From Pegethrix bostrychoides GSE-TBD4-15B (GTDB lineage Bacteria > Cyanobacteriota > Cyanobacteriia > Elainellales > Elainellaceae): a stretch of 64,000 bases of DNA. Shown piece by piece: positions 7,383 through 16,950 of the stretch. The position numbers and the translations under genes are program-made. The stretch spans positions 62,001 through 126,000 of the forward strand of contig JAHHHV010000091.1 in assembly GCA_019359155.1 (NCBI GenBank), written 5' to 3'. Below the pieces are notes generated by a model. The model did no database searches. It saw nothing but the letters and a program-made list of their open reading frames with translations, and was not told where the DNA came from. How positions within the stretch are numbered: the stretch's first letter is position 1; every line of letters begins with the position of its first letter.

Positions 7383-8795
7383 CTACGAAACCGGAGAAAT
7401 GCGCCGCTTTACAGGCTTAGACTTGGGTTCACTGTTCTGCGGCGAGCGGTGCTTTGAGTCACCAGATGGCTCATCGACATAGCCTTGATCTGAACGCATC
7501 CAGCTGGGGCGAGTCTGGTCATATGCCATTTGCAAGGCGGCAGCGGCCACGGTCTGCGGCTCAAACTCCTCGCTTAGCTGTGCCACAATCGGCAGGAACG
7601 AGGCAATCCGCTCGCTCTCAATTGCTTCGCGAAGCTGATTTTGCAGCTTTTGCAGGTAGCGTGCCTCAATCTGAGCACGAGTTGGGATGGTGCCAATCTC
7701 AATTTTCTGGCGAATATGGCGCTCAATGTCGCGCAGCTTGCGTTTGTCGAGCGGGTGCAGCAGCGAGATCGCCTTGCCTTCTTTGCCGGCGCGTCCAGTG
7801 CGGCCAATCCGATGCACATAGCTCTCCAGGCTGTCCGGCAGGTCGTAGTTGATCACATGCGTCAAATCATCTACGTGCAGACCTCTAGCCGCAATGTCGG
7901 TCGCCACAACCCAGCGCACCTGACGCTGCCGGAACCGCAGCAGCAGCCGTTCACGTTGGGACTGGCTGAGGTCGCCGTGGTATTCATCGACGCTATGTCC
8001 AGCAGCCTGAAGCTGACGGGTCAGATCGGCAGCGGCCTTGCGGGTTCGCACAAAGATCAGCGCCGACTCTGGATCTTCCATTTCTAGAATCGGCTGAAGG
8101 GCACGGGGCTTCGACCAGCCGCGGGGGATCACATAGACGACTTGATCAATGCGGGTGGGGGCAGCTTTGGGCTGCTCAACGTTGATCGTAATGGGGGAGC
8201 GCAGGAACTTGGCGGCGAGTTCGCGCACTGAAGATTCCATCGTGGCGGAGAAAAAAGCTGTCTGCCGCTCGGACGGAGCCTGGGACAGAATTCTTTCCAC
8301 GTCTTGAATAAAGCCCATGTTCAGCATTTCGTCTGCTTCGTCTAGGACTAGCCAGCTCAGCTTGTTGAGCTTCAGGTCGCCCCGGCTCAGCAAATCCAGC
8401 ACTCGACCCGGCGTACCGACCACGACCTGCACGCCTCGGTGCAGTCGTCGAATTTGAATGTCGATGGCCTGTCCGCCGTAGAGCGGTAGCACTTGCAAAC
8501 GGCGATCATCGCTAAGACTGCGGATCGACTGGTAGACCTGCACCGCTAGCTCGCGCGTCGGCGTGAGGATCAGTGCCTGTACCACATTACTGTTGAGATC
8601 GATGCGCTCCAAAATCGGCAGCGAAAAGGCGGCGGTTTTGCCAGTGCCAGTCTGGGCTAAGCCCACAACATCGCGTCCGGCCAACAGATGCGGCACAGCC
8701 TGAGTCTGAATGGCGGTGGGGCTAGTAAAGCCTGCTGCTTCCAAGTGGCGCACGCGCGCTTCTGACAGGCCCAGACTATTGAATGAAAGAGTCAT
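7383..8795 (-). CDS. crhR: DEAD-box RNA helicase, CrhR-like
   Basis: This 470-residue protein has every DEAD-box motif: Q motif (GFTSPTAIQTQAVP), AQTGTGKT, PTRELA, VGTPGRVLD, VLDEADE, SAT, ARGLHVDDLTHVINYD and HRIGRTGRAG. Its length and tail (PKSKPVKRRISPVS, basic) resemble cyanobacterial CrhR, a redox- and cold-regulated helicase that remodels RNA. ATG 8795 has a strong AGGAGA site just upstream. The 179-nt gap back to rimO could carry a leader. CrhR genes in other cyanobacteria are autoregulated at the RNA level, but I cannot show that here. Family certain, orthology to CrhR likely. Confidence 0.9.
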   Translation of the reverse strand: MTLSFNSLGLSEARVRHLEAAGFTSPTAIQTQAVPHLLAGRDVVGLAQTGTGKTAAFSLPILERIDLNSNVVQALILTPTRELAVQVYQSIRSLSDDRRLQVLPLYGGQAIDIQIRRLHRGVQVVVGTPGRVLDLLSRGDLKLNKLSWLVLDEADEMLNMGFIQDVERILSQAPSERQTAFFSATMESSVRELAAKFLRSPITINVEQPKAAPTRIDQVVYVIPRGWSKPRALQPILEMEDPESALIFVRTRKAAADLTRQLQAAGHSVDEYHGDLSQSQRERLLLRFRQRQVRWVVATDIAARGLHVDDLTHVINYDLPDSLESYVHRIGRTGRAGKEGKAISLLHPLDKRKLRDIERHIRQKIEIGTIPTRAQIEARYLQKLQNQLREAIESERIASFLPIVAQLSEEFEPQTVAAAALQMAYDQTRPSWMRSDQGYVDEPSGDSKHRSPQNSEPKSKPVKRRISPVS

Positions 8796-8974
8796 TGATT
8801 CTCCTTAACAGGGTGAATTAATTAAATGGATGGTGAGTAGATAGCAAACAGATAGACAGAGCGAGGAATATTGGCAGTGTCAAACCAGGTCAAAACCAGC
8901 TAGGAAGGCTAGTTGAGAGATGACTGAAATTCAGTTGAGCGAGAGCAGAGTCTCTTTGAGAAGCCAGCTAGGCG

Positions 8975-10330
8975 CTAAGAAACAGCAGCCATCGCCATCC
9001 TGAGCTGATTCGAAACATCGGCAATCTGGCCATGCAGGTCGTAGATGTCGGCATCTACAATCTCAACTGGCACAATCGCACCGAGACGGGCTGCCCCCTT
9101 GACATAAACCAGACCATCTACGTCAGGTGCGAATCGAGCCGAACGACCGATTAGCTCTTCCGTTGCCGGGTTTTCCTGCTCAATCAGCACATCCACCGTC
9201 CGACCGACTTCAGCCCGGTTGCGCTTCAGCGAGATCGGCTGCTGGAGCGCCATCAGCGCATCGCGGCGTTCGTCCATCACGGGTTGCCCGATTGGGTTGG
9301 GCAAATCGTAAGCGGCTGTGCCCTCTTCAGACGAGAAGGTAAACACGCCCACATGGTCAAACTCATGACGCTGTACAAACTGCTGCAAATGCTCAAATTG
9401 CTCCTCAGTTTCGCCCGGAAACCCGACGATAAACGTCGTTCGCAGCACGGCATTGGGGATTGCGGCCTTGATCCGCTCGATGATGCCGTCATTCACCTGA
9501 CCTTGCCAGGGTCGGTTCATGGCTCGCAGCACTTCAGGATGTGAATGCTGAAGCGGCAAATCGAGGTACGGCAAGATGTTGGGCGTGGTTCGCATCGCCT
9601 CAATTACCTTCTGCGTCAGGCCAGTTGGGTAGGCGTAGTGCATCCTGATCCAGGGCACATCTACTTCCCCCAAAGCCCGCAGTAGCTCGGCCAGACGCGG
9701 CTCACCGTAGAGGTCTAAGCCGTAGTTGGTGGTAATCTGTGAGATTAAAATAATTTCTTGCACCCCTTCGGCGGCGAGCTGCTGAGCTTCGGCCACGATC
9801 GATTCGATGGAGCGCGAGCGCTGCTTGCCGCGCAGGTGAGGAATGATGCAGAAGGCGCAGCGGTAGTCACAGCCCTCGGCCACTCTTAAATAGGCCACGC
9901 CCTCGGTTGTTGTGCGGTAGCGGGGAGTGGTGTCGTCTGCAATGTAAACCGGCTCGGCGGTAACTTCCTGAACGCGCTCGCCCATTTGGGTGCGCTCGAT
10001 AACATTCACAATCTTGTGGTAATCGCCCGTGCCAACGACCGCAACAGCTTCCGGGATCGAGTCCAGCAGCTCTTGCTGAAAATGCTGAGCCATGCAGCCC
10101 GTGATCACCACTTTTTTATTAGCCTCGGCTAGCTCCACCAGAGTACGTACAGACTCCTCGCGAGCGACCTGGATAAAACTGCAAGTGTTGACGATTACAT
10201 AGTCGGCTAGCTCTTCATTAGAGTCAACCGCATAGCCCGCCTGCACCAGCAGCCCCAGCATATGTTCGGTATCAATTCGGTTCTTTTCGCAGCCTAAATG
10301 AGAGACGGCAATGGTTGGTTTGTTGCCCAT
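8975..10330 (-). CDS. rimO: Ribosomal protein S12 methylthiotransferase RimO
   Basis: This radical-SAM enzyme adds a methylthio group to an aspartate of ribosomal protein S12. From the ATG at 10330 ([18 protein letters not shown]), C14, C50 and C79 are the auxiliary-cluster cysteines and C154-C158-C161 (CDYRCAFC) bind the SAM cluster. The C-terminal TRAM domain follows ([19 protein letters not shown]). [11 protein letters not shown] after the CxxxCxxC motif is RimO-like rather than MiaB-like. An upstream in-frame TTG at 10354 has an AGGA close by, so a start eight residues longer is possible. It is divergent from btpA. Confidence 0.95.
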   Translation of the reverse strand: MGNKPTIAVSHLGCEKNRIDTEHMLGLLVQAGYAVDSNEELADYVIVNTCSFIQVAREESVRTLVELAEANKKVVITGCMAQHFQQELLDSIPEAVAVVGTGDYHKIVNVIERTQMGERVQEVTAEPVYIADDTTPRYRTTTEGVAYLRVAEGCDYRCAFCIIPHLRGKQRSRSIESIVAEAQQLAAEGVQEIILISQITTNYGLDLYGEPRLAELLRALGEVDVPWIRMHYAYPTGLTQKVIEAMRTTPNILPYLDLPLQHSHPEVLRAMNRPWQGQVNDGIIERIKAAIPNAVLRTTFIVGFPGETEEQFEHLQQFVQRHEFDHVGVFTFSSEEGTAAYDLPNPIGQPVMDERRDALMALQQPISLKRNRAEVGRTVDVLIEQENPATEELIGRSARFAPDVDGLVYVKGAARLGAIVPVEIVDADIYDLHGQIADVSNQLRMAMAAVS

Positions 10331-10716
10331 GCGGTTGGTATGAAGTTGAGACAAAGCATCCTAAAAGTCAGCGTCGGAGCGATCGCGTCATCAACGGACT
10401 AACTTTGTCTCTCACTCATAGCTCTTAGGCTGAACCCAGAAGCGTGAATGAATCCCGTTAATTGCAATCGCGTTCAAATCTTATTCTTTCAACAATCTTA
10501 ACACAGCTCGGCCAAGTTGCATCACAAAACTACATGATTTCCCAGCACCGGCTAGCGCTGAGAATGGGCGCTCTGCTGACAGCCTTGATTCTAGTCTCGA
10601 TCTAGCCCTCGATTTAGCTTAAGTCTGGCATCAGGCTGGGAAATCTATCAGACGCTCTATTGCTGTTATTTTTATAGAAGAGCGAGCTTAACCTCAGTCC
10701 GAATCCCCCAAAATCT
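10331..10716. other. Divergent promoter region between rimO and btpA
   Basis: No ORF is supported in these 386 bp. The octamer GCGATCGC (HIP1) occurs near 10379. An AT-rich stretch (10478-10500, near TTATTCTTTCAACAATCTTA) is a likely place for rimO promoter elements. ATTTTTATAGAAG near 10667-10680 is a TATAGA-like box that could drive btpA, about 40 bp from its start. Confidence 0.5.
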
Positions 10717-11592
10717 GTGGATCTCAAACAAACCTTCAAAACCGCCAACCCCGTGATCGGGGTGATTCACCTGCTGCCGCTGCCGACTTCTCCCCGCTGG
10801 GGCGGCAGTCTCAAGGCCGTGTTTGACCGGGCTGAGCAAGAAGCGGTCGCCTTGGCCTCAGGTGGCGTAGACGGCATCATGATTGAAAACTTTTTTGATG
10901 CGCCCTTTCCCAAAAGTCAGGTTGACCCAGCGGTGGTCAGCGCCATGACGCTAGTGGTGCAGCGGGTGATGCAGCTGGTGACGCTGCCGATGGGTCTCAA
11001 CGTGCTCCGCAATGATGCCCGGAGCGCCATGGCCGTTGCTAGCTGCTCGCAGGCGCAGTTCATTCGGGTGAATGTGCTGACTGGCGTAATGGCGACCGAT
11101 CAGGGCTTGATTGAAGGCCAAGCGCATGAGCTATTGCGCTATCGGCGGGAGCTGGGCAGCGACGTGAAGATTCTGGCGGATGTGCTGGTCAAACATGCGC
11201 GGCCTTTGGGGTCGCCCAATTTGACGACCGCCGTGCAGGAGACGATTGAGCGCGGCTTAGCTGACGGCGTAATTCTGTCAGGTTGGGCGACGGGCAGCCC
11301 GCCTAGCCTGGAAGATCTGGAGTTAGCCAGCGCTGCCGCCGCCGGAACGCCTGTGTTTATCGGCAGCGGCGCGAGTTGGGAGAACATTCCGCAGCTAATT
11401 CAGGCGGCAGACGGAGCAATTGTCTCTAGCTCGCTGAAGCGACGCGGCCAGATTGAGCAGCCGATTGATCCGATTCGGGTGAGCCAATTTGTCGAGGCCA
11501 TGCGCCGCAGTTTATCCTTGAAAGAGCAGAATCTGAGTCAGCAGCCTGCAGCTGCGGCTCCTGCGGGTTCGGTTTCGGCGCAGGTCTCTTGA
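10717..11592 (+). CDS. btpA: Photosystem I biogenesis protein BtpA
   Basis: The start is GTG 10717, giving MDLKQTFKTANPVIGVIHLLPLP, which matches the conserved opening of BtpA. The protein is a TIM-barrel-like chain: GGVDGIMIENFFDAPFPK, GLNVLRNDARSAMAVA, QFIRVNVLTG, ILADVLVKHARPLG, VFIGSGASWENI and GAIVSSSLKRRGQIEQPID. In Synechocystis BtpA is a thylakoid-peripheral protein needed to stabilise PSI reaction-centre proteins. Its chemistry is unknown. The 291-residue length is normal, with a short Gln/Ala-rich tail that looks lineage-specific. It is the first gene of its strand after the divergent gap, with the VKOR gene 170 bp downstream. Confidence 0.93.
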   Translation: MDLKQTFKTANPVIGVIHLLPLPTSPRWGGSLKAVFDRAEQEAVALASGGVDGIMIENFFDAPFPKSQVDPAVVSAMTLVVQRVMQLVTLPMGLNVLRNDARSAMAVASCSQAQFIRVNVLTGVMATDQGLIEGQAHELLRYRRELGSDVKILADVLVKHARPLGSPNLTTAVQETIERGLADGVILSGWATGSPPSLEDLELASAAAAGTPVFIGSGASWENIPQLIQAADGAIVSSSLKRRGQIEQPIDPIRVSQFVEAMRRSLSLKEQNLSQQPAAAAPAGSVSAQVS

Positions 11593-11669
11593 ACCTGCTG
11601 AATAACTTGAAGCTGTTGGATAAAATATATCCCAGGCATTCCGACGAATCCTTAAGATTGACTTACTTT

Positions 11670-11707
11670 TAGTAGTTCGCGCCAGAATTAGTAGTTTGCG
11701 CCAGAAT
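11670..11707 (+). repeat. Tandem duplication, 19 bp x 2
   Basis: Two copies of a 19-bp unit (TAGTAGTTYGCGCCAGAAT) with one mismatch lie between btpA and the VKOR gene. Confidence 0.85.
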
Positions 11708-11762
11708 AGGTTTCTCAGCAGTCACCTCTTGACTTTGTAAACCTCTACCCCAGCCAAAGCCT

Positions 11763-12740
11763 ATGAGTAGCCGTACTTCCAAATCAAGCCGTATGAATAG
11801 TCGCCGCAGTAAGCAAGTTCCCTGGATACATCGCTGGTCACGCCCGATTTTGGGCACGGTGGCCGGACTAGGAATGCTCAACACCGGATATCTAACCGCG
11901 ACCAAGCTATTTGGCGGCGAGGCGGTCTGCCCCACAGACGGCTGTAAGCAGGTGCTCTCCAGCAACTATGCCGAGATGTTTGGGCTGCCGCTGGCGCTGT
12001 TTGGATTTCTGGCCTACACCGCTATCCTGTTTTTTGCGCTGGCTCCATTGGCCGTCAGCCCTGAGAAAAACAAGCCGCTGCGTCAGGAGCTGGAAAACTG
12101 GACTTGGCTGTTCTTGTTTTTAGGCTCCACCGCCATGCTGGTGTTCAGTAGCTACTTGATGTTCATTATGTTCACCAAGTTTGTAGCGGTGAGCGGCATC
12201 GGCGGCATCTGCTACTACTGCTTAGCCTCGGCGCTGTTTGCGCTGACGCTGTTTGTGGTGACGTTGATAGGTCGCGAGTGGGAAGATTCAGGGCAATTAA
12301 TTTTTAGCGGCATTATTGTGGCAATGGTGACGCTGGTTGGCACGCTAGGAGCCTATGCCATTAGCCACCCAACAATGGCCAGCAGCGGTGAGCAGGTGGG
12401 CGAAGTAGACGGCAAGTATATCCCGGCGACCAGTTCGGGCACAGCTGAGCTTGCTTTGGCCAAGCACCTCAACGATACGGGAGCCAAGATGTACGGAGCT
12501 TACTGGTGTTCGCACTGCCAGGATCAAAAGCAGCTGTTTGGCAAAGAGGCATCAGCGCAGATGCCCTATGTAGAATGCGATCCGGCTGGGGCAGATTCGC
12601 AGACTGCTGTTTGTCAGAGCGCGGGCGTGAAGGGCTACCCGACCTGGACAGTCAACGGTCAAACCTATTCCGGTACGCAGTCGTTACAGCAGCTCGCCGA
12701 ATATTCCGGCTATCAGGGCGCGACAGACTTCAAGAACTAG
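11763..12740 (+). CDS. Vitamin K epoxide reductase-thioredoxin fusion (disulfide-forming enzyme)
   Basis: This is a 325-residue membrane protein. After a basic N-terminus, a VKOR domain (about 28-205) has the loop cysteines C56 and C61 (CPTDGC) and the quinone-proximal pair C150-Y-Y-C153. A C-terminal thioredoxin-like domain (about 225-325) carries C249-S-H-C252 in YWCSHCQDQK and a cis-Pro motif GYPTW (P293). Cyanobacterial fusions of this kind pass electrons from lumenal or periplasmic thiols to quinones, making disulfides in exported and thylakoid proteins, including PSII. All catalytic cysteines are present. ATG 11763 is the only good start. It stands 170 bp after btpA, another photosystem-assembly gene. 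Confidence 0.93.
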   Translation: MSSRTSKSSRMNSRRSKQVPWIHRWSRPILGTVAGLGMLNTGYLTATKLFGGEAVCPTDGCKQVLSSNYAEMFGLPLALFGFLAYTAILFFALAPLAVSPEKNKPLRQELENWTWLFLFLGSTAMLVFSSYLMFIMFTKFVAVSGIGGICYYCLASALFALTLFVVTLIGREWEDSGQLIFSGIIVAMVTLVGTLGAYAISHPTMASSGEQVGEVDGKYIPATSSGTAELALAKHLNDTGAKMYGAYWCSHCQDQKQLFGKEASAQMPYVECDPAGADSQTAVCQSAGVKGYPTWTVNGQTYSGTQSLQQLAEYSGYQGATDFKN

Positions 12741-12785
12741 GCGGTTGCCCAGACTCTCAGCAAGCCTGCAAAGCTGGAGCTTAGT

Positions 12786-12824
12786 AAGCCTGATCCATCT
12801 GCGTCAGGATCAGCGATCAGGCTT
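12786..12824. terminator. Possible bidirectional terminator hairpin
   Basis: AAGCCTGATC (12786-12795) is complementary to GATCAGGCTT (12815-12824), and T residues follow on the plus strand. It lies at the convergent end of the VKOR and kinase genes and overlaps the kinase stop codon. The loop is long (19 nt), so confidence is modest. Confidence 0.45.
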
Positions 12825-14943
12825 TGTAGGCCTGCCAAAGAATCAGCGCTGTACCGCTCAGCAGCATCGCAATTCCGGGCGTGACGCAGAGGAGCCAGAT
12901 TGATCCGGTGAATAGTCCGGTAAACATCAGGTAGCTGCTACCCACCAGAATTCCCGCCGCTGCCATTGACGCAGCCACCAAGTGTAGCGGGCGACGGATC
13001 GTCCAGACCAAACTGCCGCCTACCACCGCCCAACCGGCAATCCACAGCAACTCTGCCCAATCCGGCCATGCTCCCAGCAGCGCAGTTTCACCTTCTGCCA
13101 AGCTGAGAATTTGGCTGACCATCTGAGCATGAACTAGGACACCCGGCATTAGATAGGAGCCGTCTGCCTGATGGAAGGGAGTACGAAAAAAATCTTTGCC
13201 GCTGATAGCAGTTGTGCCAATCAGCACGATTTTATCTTTGACCCAGTCTGGCTCCAGCTTGTCCTGCAAGGCTGCTGTGAAATCCACCTGCCGCGCCGGA
13301 GCCTGCGGCGATCGGTAGTTGAGCATTATCTGGTAGCCTGCGGCATCAATCGTTTGGTAGCCGCCCAGTGATGCGGTAAGCGGCGGAAAATCAGCTTTCC
13401 CCAGCCGCATTATGTCGGGCTGCTTAGGGCTTGACTGAGGCTCAGCCTGAAGATATTGGATAGCCAGCTTCAGCGCAAATGAGCTAAACGTTTGCTCTGT
13501 CACCGTGGCGTAGAGCAAGTTGCGGCGTACAACCCGGTCTGGGTCAATCGGAAAATCATTGAAGCCGAGCTGCGCTGCATTCACGCCTGCGGGTGGCGGA
13601 ATGTCGAAAGTTTGCGAGTCGCTGCCCAGCTTCATAATCGTCACCAGATTTTTGGCTTGCAGCGCCTGCATTAGCTCGCGCTGACCGGGCTGCTGTGGCA
13701 AATCACGGTGCAGATCCAGCCCAATCACCCGAGGCTGGTACTTTTGCAAATTGCGAATCACGGTGGCCACATCTGCGTCTGAGGGCGTACCGCGCTGAAG
13801 CGACTGCAAGTCCGCCTCTCTAATTTCGACGATCAGCAGCCGAGGATCGGGTGCGGTGGGCGCGACTTTAGCCTGAAGCCGCACCCACCGATCATAGACT
13901 GCCAACTCTGAAGCCTGGAGCCAACCTAGCTGTCGGGGGCCAGCCAGTAGCGCTGTCACACTCAAAGCCGTGATGGCAACTGCTCGCAGCGCTTTGTTTG
14001 GCCAGCGATACCGCTTTGGTGTATCAATTGGCGTATCAAAAACCGTCTCGTCCCCGATCGGGTGATAGAGCAGGCTGGGCGATAGTGATAGCGACGAACC
14101 CGGAATGATTGTCGAGTCGAGCGGGGCAGCGGTCAGCCGATCGAGTGCTTGCAGCACTTCCTGCGCCGACTGGTAGCGCTGACTGAAGTGGTAGCGCACC
14201 ATTTTCTCCAGGATGCTGTGCAGCCCGCGACTGATCGGAGCCTGCCAGATGGGATCGCCCGTCTCCGGATCGGCCAGGATCTGCGTCGGCTGGATGCCGG
14301 TCAGCCCCTGGATTACCGTCATGCCCAGCGCATAGATATCGCTGCAATAGCGCGGTCGTCCGGCTAGCTGTTCACTCGGCGTGTAGCCCTGCGTGCCAAT
14401 CCCAATCGTAAATTTCTGCTCTTCCTCGCTTAAAAGCTGCGTGTGAATCTCTTTGACTGCGCCAAAATCTATCAGCACGACCCGGCCATCCGACTGACGG
14501 CGAATCAGATTGCTGGGTTTGATATCGCGGTGGATCACCTGCTGCGAATGCACAAAGTTGAGAATGCCTAAAACATCACGCAGCAGATCAATCGCTGCCG
14601 CTTCACTCCACTGCCTTGTGCACTCCTGGCTGATCGAGTCACCTGCAATGAATTCCTGCACCAGATAAAACTCATCGGCTTCCTCAAAAAAGTCCACAAA
14701 GGTGGGAATCTGAGGATGCTGCCCCAATCGCCGCAGCGTAGCGGTTTCGGTATCAAACAGGCGGCGAGCAATCGCCAAAAACTGCGGATCATTTTTGACA
14801 GGCTTAAACTGCTTAACGACGCAAACTGCATCAGCCGACAGCCCGTCTTTAGCCAGATCTTTAGCCAGATAGGTCTGCCCAAAACCGCCTACTCCCAGCA
14901 CTGAGATTAGATGATAGCGCTCTTGCAGCAGTGACTCCAGCAT
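12817..14943 (-). CDS. Ser/Thr protein kinase with CHASE2 sensor domain
   Basis: The kinase domain is residues about 10-270. It has the glycine loop LGVGGFGQTY, a likely ATP lysine K44 (VVKQF), catalytic HRDIKPSNL (H138-R-D140) and D159-F-G161. A transmembrane helix (RAVAITALSVTALLAG) follows, then a CHASE2 extracytoplasmic sensor (YDRWVRLQAKVAPTAPDPRLLIVEI to DKIVLIGTTAISGKD), then C-terminal membrane helices (WIAGWAVVGGSLVW; SIWLLCVTPGIAMLLSGTALILW). CHASE2 proteins sense unknown external signals, and kinase-CHASE2 pairings are common in cyanobacteria. Target unknown. ATG 14943. A 12-bp in-frame duplication at 14846-14869 doubles AKDL near the N-terminus. Confidence 0.92.
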   Translation of the reverse strand: MLESLLQERYHLISVLGVGGFGQTYLAKDLAKDGLSADAVCVVKQFKPVKNDPQFLAIARRLFDTETATLRRLGQHPQIPTFVDFFEEADEFYLVQEFIAGDSISQECTRQWSEAAAIDLLRDVLGILNFVHSQQVIHRDIKPSNLIRRQSDGRVVLIDFGAVKEIHTQLLSEEEQKFTIGIGTQGYTPSEQLAGRPRYCSDIYALGMTVIQGLTGIQPTQILADPETGDPIWQAPISRGLHSILEKMVRYHFSQRYQSAQEVLQALDRLTAAPLDSTIIPGSSLSLSPSLLYHPIGDETVFDTPIDTPKRYRWPNKALRAVAITALSVTALLAGPRQLGWLQASELAVYDRWVRLQAKVAPTAPDPRLLIVEIREADLQSLQRGTPSDADVATVIRNLQKYQPRVIGLDLHRDLPQQPGQRELMQALQAKNLVTIMKLGSDSQTFDIPPPAGVNAAQLGFNDFPIDPDRVVRRNLLYATVTEQTFSSFALKLAIQYLQAEPQSSPKQPDIMRLGKADFPPLTASLGGYQTIDAAGYQIMLNYRSPQAPARQVDFTAALQDKLEPDWVKDKIVLIGTTAISGKDFFRTPFHQADGSYLMPGVLVHAQMVSQILSLAEGETALLGAWPDWAELLWIAGWAVVGGSLVWTIRRPLHLVAASMAAAGILVGSSYLMFTGLFTGSIWLLCVTPGIAMLLSGTALILWQAYKA
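14846..14869 (-). repeat. In-frame tandem duplication, 12 bp x 2
   Basis: Two perfect copies of TCTTTAGCCAGA (plus-strand reading) lie in the kinase gene and encode a doubled Leu-Ala-Lys-Asp just after the glycine loop. Confidence 0.9.
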
Positions 14944-15012
14944 GGGTTCTCGGCCTGCACTAATCCCGCACTTATTCCTGATTGTGGCACAGGCCGTACC
15001 TGTAGCAACTCT

Positions 15013-15939
15013 CTAGCTGCCCCTATAGGTGGGCGCAGGGTTGAAGCGGGGCCCAGGCTGAAGATAGGTGGGCTGATGCGGCGGGATGGCGGGTGCCAGC
15101 CGGGGCGGCGTTGGCTGACTGCGTTCCAGGTAGGTCTTAATCACAACGAACGTCACGATAATCAGCAGCAGTATCCAGAAGTCTTTCATGGTCGAGTTCA
15201 GCCGGAACAGTTTGGCAGGGGGTAGGGACTTGCTGGCGGCAGGGGCTTTGCCTGCTTCAGGCGGCAGCACAACTTCTGGAGGTTTGGCTTTGGCTGGGCT
15301 AGCTTCAGGTGTTTTTTCGGCAGATTTTTCGGCAATCTTTTCGGCAGCCTTCTCAACCACTTTTTCGGCCACTTTCTCAGCAATGTCGCCAGTGATCGAA
15401 GCTTGCACGGGTTCAAACGGGAGGCGGGCTGTTGGCTTGCTGGTAGGCTTGGCAACGGGTTGGATGGTTAGCTGTGTCGCGGCTGATTGGCTGACTGGCT
15501 GAACTGGCTGGCTGACTGGCTGGCTGACTGGCTGGACTGGAGCCGAACGCCCTGTGAGTTGCGCCCACCAGCCGCCAACTGAGGCAGCGGCAATTCCCCA
15601 GCTGGGATCTTTGTCAATGAATACGACCTCAACGCCTTTTGTCCGGATATTTTCCGCGATCCGCTGCGCTTCCTGATATTTAGACTCTGAGGTGGGTGCA
15701 AGACCAATAATCAGCAGCTTCGGCTTTTTCAGCAGCTTTTGGTAAGCAACACCCTGTCCATAGGCTTGATAGATTGCGCCTCGGTTGAGCCTGCGCTTGA
15801 CTTCTATTACCATGTCAGATGTAACCAAATCCGCCCGGATGCCGTTACCGCAGGCAACTTCTCGCTGGGTTTTGATCCCCTTTTGTTGGAGTCGGGCTTC
15901 GATATACTGCCGGATATCTTCTTCTTGCTGGAGCTGCAT
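15013..15939 (-). CDS. Nuclease-fold-like N-terminus, low-complexity linker and C-terminal membrane anchor; unknown
   Basis: I do not recognise the whole protein. Residues 1-115 look like a PD-(D/E)XK fold: EEDIRQYIEARLQQKGI, then GNGIRADLVTSD followed by MVIEVKRR. This supplies the D, E and K expected of the core (AD-x(7)-E-V-K), and then AYGQGVAYQKLLKKPKLLIIG. The middle has Pro/Val/Ser/Gln repeats (PVSQ-type) and an acidic-basic repeat of the form E-K-x-A (about 195-215). Near residue 250 a strong helix (MKDFWILLLIIVTFVVIKTYL) could anchor it, with a Pro-rich tail. It starts at ATG 15939 with no clear ribosome site. Standalone between the kinase and an unknown membrane protein. Confidence 0.65.
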   Translation of the reverse strand: MQLQQEEDIRQYIEARLQQKGIKTQREVACGNGIRADLVTSDMVIEVKRRLNRGAIYQAYGQGVAYQKLLKKPKLLIIGLAPTSESKYQEAQRIAENIRTKGVEVVFIDKDPSWGIAAASVGGWWAQLTGRSAPVQPVSQPVSQPVQPVSQSAATQLTIQPVAKPTSKPTARLPFEPVQASITGDIAEKVAEKVVEKAAEKIAEKSAEKTPEASPAKAKPPEVVLPPEAGKAPAASKSLPPAKLFRLNSTMKDFWILLLIIVTFVVIKTYLERSQPTPPRLAPAIPPHQPTYLQPGPRFNPAPTYRGS

Positions 15940-16117
15940 GGGGGCGCGGTGATCTGATGTTCAGGCCGAATTCTCTGAGATGCTCCTTTATTAAACCGAA
16001 TTAAACCCAATATTTTCCAATCCAGATTTTTCCTGAGCTGCTAGGGCTTGAGCTGTATGAGTTAAAGCTTTATGAACTAGAGCAGGGCTTCCCTTGTTAC
16101 CCCACCGCTGCGTCCTA

Positions 16118-16924
16118 ATGAAAGCCTCAAAAGCTTCAGTCGCCTCGATTAAGTTAGCTGCTGTTGGCTTGCTCAGTTCCGTGATGGCGGCGGTCGGCAT
16201 CACGGGCTATTGGGCTTGGAATAGCCTGCGGGGTGAGCCTGAGTACGCGCCGATTGCCCTCTCTCAAGCGACAATCGTCACGCCCATTGCACCAATCGCG
16301 CCTCCAGACCCCGTCGTGACTGCGTCAACTGCTGCACTGCCTGCTGCCAACCTGGCCACAGTCCCGGCTATCAGTTCGGCTGCTGTCCCTCAGCCCACGA
16401 CAGCGTCCCCGCCGATCTGGACTGCCCCCGAAAACGACTATTTATTTGATCTCTCTCGTGCCTTGCAGCCCATTGAATATCAGCGGCTCAGCTCGGCAGA
16501 ACAGCTCGAAATTGCTCGTCAAATTCAGCAGTGGGTGCAGTCAGGCGAAAATTTCTGGAGCATTCGACAGCGATTTGATGCGTCCTACGGCAGATCGCTG
16601 CTGGGCGACTATGCCCACAACCGCGAAGTCTATATTCGGTTCGCCACTGAACGCTTTGCGCCGGACTATCTTGCGACGCTGATTGCGCCCGTCCCTTTCG
16701 CAGCACCCTATAGCCAGCAGCCCGTCCAGCCCTATAATGATCCACCTCCGGGCTACTGGATACCCGAAGCAGATACCTACGCGCCAAATCCCTATGCCAA
16801 CCTAGAACCGTCCGACGAATGGCAGCGAGCAAACCAGATGCCTCAGCTCTACCAGCAGCCTTATCAGCAACCTGTCCCGCCTCAGTCACCTGATCCCAAC
16901 TTGGTCGAGGCGGCGATTCGGTGA
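16118..16924 (+). CDS. Membrane-anchored Pro/Gln/Tyr-rich protein, unknown function
   Basis: I set the start at ATG 16118 (MKASKASVASIKLAAVGLLSS). A TTG at 16094 would add eight residues. A single N-terminal helix (about 10-35, IKLAAVGLLSSVMAAVGITGYWAW) is followed by an Ala/Pro/Thr linker. Then comes a folded-looking region (ENDYLFDLSRALQPIEYQRL, EQLEIARQIQQWVQSGENFWSIRQRFDASYG), and last a Pro/Gln/Tyr-rich tail. No family recognised. Inference: a single-pass protein facing the periplasm or lumen. It is convergent with the next small gene. Confidence 0.6.
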   Translation: MKASKASVASIKLAAVGLLSSVMAAVGITGYWAWNSLRGEPEYAPIALSQATIVTPIAPIAPPDPVVTASTAALPAANLATVPAISSAAVPQPTTASPPIWTAPENDYLFDLSRALQPIEYQRLSSAEQLEIARQIQQWVQSGENFWSIRQRFDASYGRSLLGDYAHNREVYIRFATERFAPDYLATLIAPVPFAAPYSQQPVQPYNDPPPGYWIPEADTYAPNPYANLEPSDEWQRANQMPQLYQQPYQQPVPPQSPDPNLVEAAIR

Positions 16925-16950
16925 TTGAGACGCTCTACGACTATCTACGA

